This document shows, one piece after another, positions 58,274 through 64,000 of a stretch of 64,000 bases of DNA. The translations under genes and the position numbers were made by a program. Position 1 is the stretch's first letter, and each line of letters begins with the position of its first letter. This DNA is from Rhizodiscina lignyota (lineage: Eukaryota > Ascomycota > Dothideomycetes > Aulographales > Rhizodiscinaceae). Below the pieces are notes generated by a model. The model was not told the DNA's origin, did no database searches, and saw only the letters and a list, made by a program, of their open reading frames with translations. Location: NCBI GenBank assembly GCA_010015805.1, contig ML978121.1:2604001-2668000 (forward strand), read 5' to 3'.

Positions 58274-60416
58274 ATGCGCGGGTCTATCGCCTGTGTTGCC
58301 TGTCGTGTAGCGAAAAGACAGTGCACTACGCTGGATGACAAGCCGCCATGCGAACGGTGTAAAGCGTTCGGTCGCGCCGACTCTTGTCGATTTCCTGCCC
58401 CGGGAACGTCAGCTTTACATCGTCAATCGAAGCAGCTGCGGCGTGCCGCACAGCGCTCCTCCATTGCCGACGGCTCGCCGCTCCCCTTTCGTTCGCCGCC
58501 TTCATCAGAAACTACCGCACAGAAGGGCAGTCCTTCAAGCGCCACAAGTGTCGACTTGCACGATGTTAATCCTTTCACATTATTCACCGATGAGGTGAAG
58601 AATAGCTACCTAAGATGCTCGTACAAATGGAGCTTCCATCATATCCCGACCCTGCTACAAAATGTGAGAGAGGAGAAGCTTGATATCTGGGTGATGTGGG
58701 CTATCATGGCTCTCTCAATCCGGTATGAAACTCGTGCGTGCTTCCCCAGATTACGCTAATGCAATGCAGGTTTGTGGCTGTCCCACCTGCACCCTTCTCA
58801 ACACCAATAGAAGCAAGCAATGCATATGCGGCACATGCAAGACAGCTTTTACAGCCCAGTCTCGAATCACCAAGCCTTTCACGCGTTCAGGCTCTGCTCA
58901 TGATCACTGGCCATTCATGGGGAGCTGGCGACGGTGCAAAAGCGTGGATGTATCTAGGTACTGCGGTGCGAATGGTCCAGGTCTTAGACCTTTGCGAGGA
59001 GGAGCCTCTCCCCACTAATAGAGCCCCAACGAGAGAGGAGTTCATTTATGCAGAAGAACGTCGACGTGCAGCATGGACATGCTTCCTCATGGACAGTCTG
59101 CTGAGTGGTGGCAAAGGCCGCAAGCGATCGCTCGGCTTCGAGGACATGCGTATCCAACTACCTTGCGAGAAAGATTTCTTCTACTTCGGCGAGCCTGTCA
59201 CCTGTGAGCGGCTCAATGGTCGTATAATTCCGAATCCGCTCCTCCCAATCGGCACTCTTGGCATTGTTGCACACAGCATGCGTGCAGCAGACTTCTGGGG
59301 TGATGTGGCTAAATGGGCTTGCTCCAACACAGTCAAAGAGGAGCTGCCATGGGATACCAAATCTCAATATCAAAATTTGACCCGGCGGATTGAGCATTGG
59401 AAGTTGTCCCTCCCCCCTCGACTGCATTACAGTCTCTTCGCCCTCCATGCACACAGTGCCATCGACCAGGGTCAGGCATTTATTTACATGTGGGCTATCT
59501 ATGACATGGCTAAACTCTTCCTCCATCGCGCCTATATTCCTGTACTTGGCCTAAACTATGACCAAGATTTCAGTCAGTCAACAATCAGACAGGAGTCCGA
59601 AGCTACTCCGAGCGAATGGAGTTACTGGCGAACGCATTCGCGTAAAGAACTCTTCACCACGGCAACAACGGTTTGCGATATGATGGAAGAGATGCGAAAA
59701 TTCGGCGTCTTCTTTCTCCGTGGGTGTGTGCCGTGGATTGGGTTCACCATTTATACTGCTGTTGGTGTAATGCTGTATTGCTACAACTTTCCCGCTCCGG
59801 ATGATGATCCGGAAGTCATTTTAAAAGCCAAAGACAGGGTCATTGATGGTTGCTCTTTCCTGAAAGAGATGAAGGCGTGGCCAATGGCAGATACCTGGGT
59901 GAGAATCAATTTCCCACCTTTAGCAGCTCTGCAAGCTGATCAAACACTTAGTTCGAGACAATCAAGCGCATGCAGGCGTTCTATCGAAATCTCAAGGCTA
60001 AAGGCGATGAAGGCGTAACCCCGGACGAACGCGAAAATCTCAAAAATTCCCTGATCGATTACGGACATCTCCAGTCTCCATCTGCAGAGGTCTCGCCGGC
60101 CAGTAACCCTTCTCCTGCCACAGTCCAACCCGAAAAGGGAGAAGGGCCATCTCCTCAGTCTCCTCTTCCGATAACGATACCTGCAACTCCTGTAACCAGC
60201 AATCTGGATGCTAATGGAAATGGGCTATCTCCGGGGACCATAGCGCAATCGACACAGTACATGGATCCGAACGCATATGCAACTGATACCATGTGGGACG
60301 TCACGAATCCGTTCGAGCTCAATTACGACTTCAATTCAGCAGACTTCGATGCCATTATGGCGGATGCGACTCAGGGTTTCTGGATCGACTTCCCAGGCGA
60401 AGTAGGCTTCAGTTGA
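58274..60416 (+). CDS. Zn2Cys6 transcription factor
   Basis: Three exons: 58274-58722, 58770-59898 and 59952-60416, giving 680 residues. The binuclear zinc cluster is at the extreme N-terminus (about 7-38): CVACRVAKRQC, then CERCKAFGRADSC, with the six cysteines correctly spaced. The middle region (150-450) is a fungal-specific regulatory domain, with SPSLSRVQALLMITGHSWG, AWMYLGTAVRMVQVLDL and AEERRRAAWTCFLMDSLLSGG. The C-terminal 150 residues are disordered, ending in the acidic/aromatic FNSADFDAIMADATQGFWIDF, a plausible activation segment. Such regulators often sit in or beside the gene cluster they control, so it is a candidate for the RiPP-like block, about 7 kb away; this is inference. 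Confidence 0.92.
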
Positions 60417-61141
60417 GCTCTGAAAGTGAAAGGCGATCCTGCGAAATCTGTATCAATATTGCATCGCGCAAGTCTACGCTCACTCAAACTCAACCCAATA
60501 TCATCATGCAAGACATGAGTAATGACGATGATAAACGGCCTGACAGTATTTTGTTGGCTTGTATGACATGTTACCAAGTATGAACAACGCTTCCGAGTTG
60601 AATGGATGGACTATGTGTGGATATCTGAAGGTGCGTGATACCTATCAAGCACGTAAAGCCTCGATGCTGACATCAGTACCTATTTCAGTTCGAAGACCGC
60701 CGCTGATTAATACCGTCAAATATAGTCACTGAAACGATGCATGAAAGCGCCGAAGATGACAAAGAGAACGAAAAAGGCGAACAACGGCTCGTACGTACGT
60801 AACACTTCGCTCAACAGGCCGGATGAATGTCAATGAGATTCATCGACAACGTACGCCCAAGGTCTGAGACGAACGTTCCGATGCCCATTGAGTTATTTGG
60901 TGCGCTGTAATTTCACCTCCAGCCTCAAGATGACCGTCGCACTGCCTTGATGTTTCATGTCCTTCAATGCTTTGCGCAAGATGAATATGAATCATGGGAT
61001 ATCATTTTACAGTTATCGGAGGTCTCGGGAAATGCCTCCCCCTCCATCCGAGCAGATAGCGGAAGTATATCCTCGCAAGCACGAGCCGAAAGCTACAGTT
61101 ACACCTTTAGCAAGAAAACTTTGAGCCCGTTCATAGCATTC
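60417..61141. other. convergent intergenic spacer
   Basis: The 3' flanks of the Zn2Cys6 gene and the carrier gene. No gene is supported. Confidence 0.4.
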
Positions 61142-62103
61142 TTACCGTTCTTTCAAAATATTGAGCAGACCTTGCATCAAGATAGCCTTCGACAGCTGCG
61201 GGCCGAGGCCTTTAAACAAGCGCAGAAATCCCTCCGTCTCGACGATATGCGCCATTACCTCTCCGAAAGACTTGAATGGTTTGCCATTCCGGCTCGGAGG
61301 TAGGTGCTTGGATCGAAGTCCGGTTTGAGCGACGCTTACTGGTTGCAAGGCTATGATTGCAATCGCTTTCGAGATCATACCAAGAACTGTGACTAGTTAG
61401 ATATGGCGGAGATTCGTTCTGATTTGCTTTGGCCACCCACGAAAGCTTTCCCAAGGCTTGAGAACCTGTCTTCCCTGGAACAGAAGAACTCTTAAGCGTT
61501 CGATGCCTCCGTACGTAATAGCCGGGTTGATGCATAGGAGAAGCGAAGCCCTGAATCCTTTCCAAAGACCTGTGATTCCATCGTCGCTGTCGACTATCTC
61601 TTTTGCAGTGCCCAAGATGCCTTTCCTCTCATTTGGAGGTGTCGTTTGCTGGCGCGTCGTCACGACAGAGAGGGGAATTGTAAACAAGACACTCAGCACA
61701 CCAGCGCCGTATGCGCAAGCCAGCTCCGCAGTCGTACCTGGCGGTTGTGGCAGTGACTTCAAAGACATATAAGTCTGGCGCAGGAGGGAATGCCAGTAGT
61801 TGAAAGCATAGCCCTGAAATGCATTGCTGAGAATGCTGCCTGGGAGGGCGGCGTAGAGTCCGGGGAAGCCTTCTGTCCGCACAATCTTAATCACAGCATC
61901 TATGAAGCCATTGTAATAGGCGTCGTCTGGTATTTGGCTTGCATCCTGTTTTGACTGTGCCTGGAGTTTGGTTCTGACGCTGTCCGAAACCCAAACTTGA
62001 TCAGACTGGGAAGTGTAGGATGTGGAATTGTAGACACTTACGTATCTATCGGGAAGAGCAAACTGTTTGCTACCACCAATGCCACTGAACCAGATATTGC
62101 ATA
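61142..62103 (-). CDS. mitochondrial carrier family protein (peroxisomal ANT1/PMP47-like)
   Basis: Three exons: 62103-62042, 61979-61441 and 61386-61142, giving 281 residues. Three carrier repeats are visible. Repeat 1 begins SGSVALVVANSLLFPIDTVRTKLQ, with its matrix motif formed across intron 1. Repeat 2 contains GAGVLSVLFTIPLSVVTTRQQ. Repeat 3 contains AIAIIALQPVSVAQTGLRSK. YYNGFIDAVIKIVRTEGFPGLYAALPGS fits the peroxisomal adenine-nucleotide carrier branch, which imports ATP for fatty-acid activation. The start used is the ATG that opens the correct frame. A better-placed ATG at 62146 (MANQSSLRNPPPIVY) is one base out of frame, so the true N-terminus is uncertain. Confidence 0.8.
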
Positions 62104-62146
62104 CACTATTGGCGGCGGATTTCTAAGAGACGACTGATTCGCCATG

Positions 62147-64000
62147 ATGAAATGAGACTCGATCTATGGCCGTGCGATGTAGCCGCGATAAGGAATGCTG
62201 AAACTGTTACAAAAATCAAGACTTCACAATAGCAGCTGTTGACCGCAGTCTAAAAGGGAATAGGAAAATCTATATCATCTTCGATATTGGCCTCATTCCC
62301 ACAGATGCCCAAAAATGAGGTATATGATAGCTGACATTATTAATGATACTTTGGTGTCTGAGATGCCGAGGTACAATGAAGGATTATGACACTTCGGAGT
62401 CCGAAGCCGTAACGACATGGGACCTCTTACGCACGCACTCACAAATTTAATTTTTCGATTCCCCCTAAGTTGAAGAGATGCCTCTAATGATTGAACGATG
62501 CTCTAGTTACATCTCCAGGCACGACCGAAGAAGTCGTATGGCAAGGAGTATGCCAAATTTAATCACAATCGGTGGTCGCATTCACCGCGATTGACGGATC
62601 GTGAGGATATGAGAGCAACTTCTGCTTTAACTTCATTTTGAGAGAGAAATTCATACCAATCCCGATTTCGGAAGTGGTTTACCCCGTAATTGAGTAATGA
62701 AAGAAATGAGTTGAACATTGGTGGCTGGAAGAGGGAGGCCGGGTGGCGTTCGACCTGGTGCGCCTCATTATGGCACTTCCACTACGTTGTGTGACTTGCG
62801 TCGAGATTCTCTTCAATTCTACTTCAATTCTGCCAAATTCTGCTCCAAGCAAACACCGCACGTTGTCCAAGCTGTCGATCGCCAGCGGGAATACAAAAGA
62901 TCAAAATACCAACTTCTTCGGCAAGTTGCCCGATTTCAAAGAAGGCGAAGATGACATGGACTATGAGCAGCAGATGGCAGCACTCCGTGACTCACAAACC
63001 CGAAGGGCCGATCCTGGAGTTCGTGCGAGGAGGAGGGATATAATTGTGAAGCAGCAGGATCCGAGCGAATGATGTGAATGGCCCCTATTCGCTCGTTGAA
63101 AAATGAGCTGGATTGGGCTGAGCGTTCCAAATTTCGGTTCTAACATGCAAGATACCTAAGGCGCGAGGTTCGAATAGTGCGCATCTTTCGCGCAGGGGAT
63201 CTTCTTCAACCCCGACGAGACGGTGTACGACCTCATGTAGTGTGAGAAGAATCCTCTTCAAGTTTAAGCTCAAGGGTCTAAGAGAACACATGTTTTGTTG
63301 ATAGACGCTTCTTCAACACTAAGTATACTATATGGCAGACCGTGACTCTGAACGTCGTATTCCAAGCCCATGGATATTGGTGTATCCTTTCCCGTCGTTC
63401 ATGGCTCACTTCTGCCACCACATCTGTATAAGTTAAATGACATACATCGTATCGTGGCCATTCGGACGCGACTCAGTAATTGATGTGAAGCCCCGATTCT
63501 CGTCGTTAATAGAAATGAGAGAGGTGTGCACGAAAGTCTGCACAATGTCCGAACGGTGGTTGAAAGGACCGAAAAGCTCAGACTTTCCTTCATCTTCCCT
63601 GTCATTCGGCCAGTTCAGACGATATGCCTGAGGTGTTGAGACCCCCGAGCGCACGCAGCTACCTGTCGCCGAACGTTGACATTTGCGGGTTGCGACTCCG
63701 GTGTGGACAGGACAGCGGGCAAGAAACTTCACTGTCCATTGCCATTGCTCCGTGCATCAACCGGAATGATCTCTACCATCACCGAGGAAGGTATTGAGGG
63801 TGACAGTCAACCTCACGGCCAATCGGATTCTCAAATTAGGGCAAGTCGGCTGAAGAGGCCGGGGTTCTGCGAGTCATGCTGTAAGATTCCGGGGATTGTG
63901 ATTGGCTACAATGACTTCTCCGCAGAAGCGGCACTCAGAGCCGCAAGGGGGAAGAAATCGTCGACATGTGGAGAAATCGGACGCAGCTCTTTTGGCACCA
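62147..64000. other. right-edge region, mostly unassigned
   Basis: This is the carrier promoter (62147-62450), then sequence with no recognised family. One frame, 62743-63072 on the plus strand, encodes a polar C-terminus (FFGKLPDFKEGEDDMDYEQQ...) that looks protein-like but has no identified relatives or clear partner exon. Nothing else is supported up to the window end. Confidence 0.35.

Overview
The window is a piece of a filamentous ascomycete (Pezizomycotina) chromosome. Most genes are broken by 50-75 bp introns with GT..AG ends. The families present are typical of that group: HET and HeLo non-self-recognition domains, a Zn2Cys6 regulator, a P450, an Och1-type mannosyltransferase, a fungal annexin and an UstYa-type oxidase. 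A Dothideomycete-like host is an inference from protein flavour, not a demonstrated placement. There are about 20 protein genes and one tRNA, separated by several long stretches without recognisable genes. There is one run of 140 N (48572-48711).

Layout. 0.9-5 kb: a GH5 glucanase-like gene diverging from an MFS sugar transporter, then tRNA-Thr(TGT). 6-8.5 kb: a large HET-domain protein. 8.7-15.7 kb: housekeeping genes (annexin, the Hsp90 co-chaperone Cdc37, a mitochondrial Mdl1-type ABC half-transporter). 15.7-20.4 kb: no recognisable gene. 20.4-24 kb: an Och1-like GT32 mannosyltransferase and a small His-rich protein. 26-30 kb: a cytochrome P450 whose last exon exists in two tandem versions, then a HeLo-domain protein. 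30.8-38.6 kb: a small double CxxC protein, a Pfa5-like palmitoyltransferase, a PRISE-like reductase, and a BTB-like reading frame broken by one in-frame TAG. 38.6-43.7 kb: gene-poor. 43.8-45.2 kb: a TALE homeodomain regulator. 46.3-62.1 kb: a secondary-metabolism-like block made of an acyltransferase-3 protein, a secreted Kex2-processed repeat precursor, an UstYa-family (DUF3328) protein, a secreted aspartic protease, an amino-acid permease, a Zn2Cys6 regulator and a peroxisomal/mitochondrial carrier.

The main result is at 48.4-51.6 kb. A secreted precursor carries near-identical 22-residue repeats, each ending in a Lys-Arg Kex2 site. Its neighbour on the same strand encodes an UstYa-type oxidase with both diagnostic HxxHC motifs. 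That pair is the hallmark of fungal ribosomally made, cyclised peptides (dikaritins such as the ustiloxins and phomopsins). The repeat core (DPIDPHGPAIGYEDLE) is not one I know. No tyrosinase, methyltransferase or second UstY gene lies nearby, so this looks like a compact and possibly undescribed RiPP locus. Two copies of a short palindrome-bearing repeat, at 46.03 and 53.42 kb, bracket the acyltransferase, precursor, UstYa and protease genes.

Exon joins given here were read by eye from reading frame, splice signals and family conservation. They are consistent in length and phase but have no transcript support.
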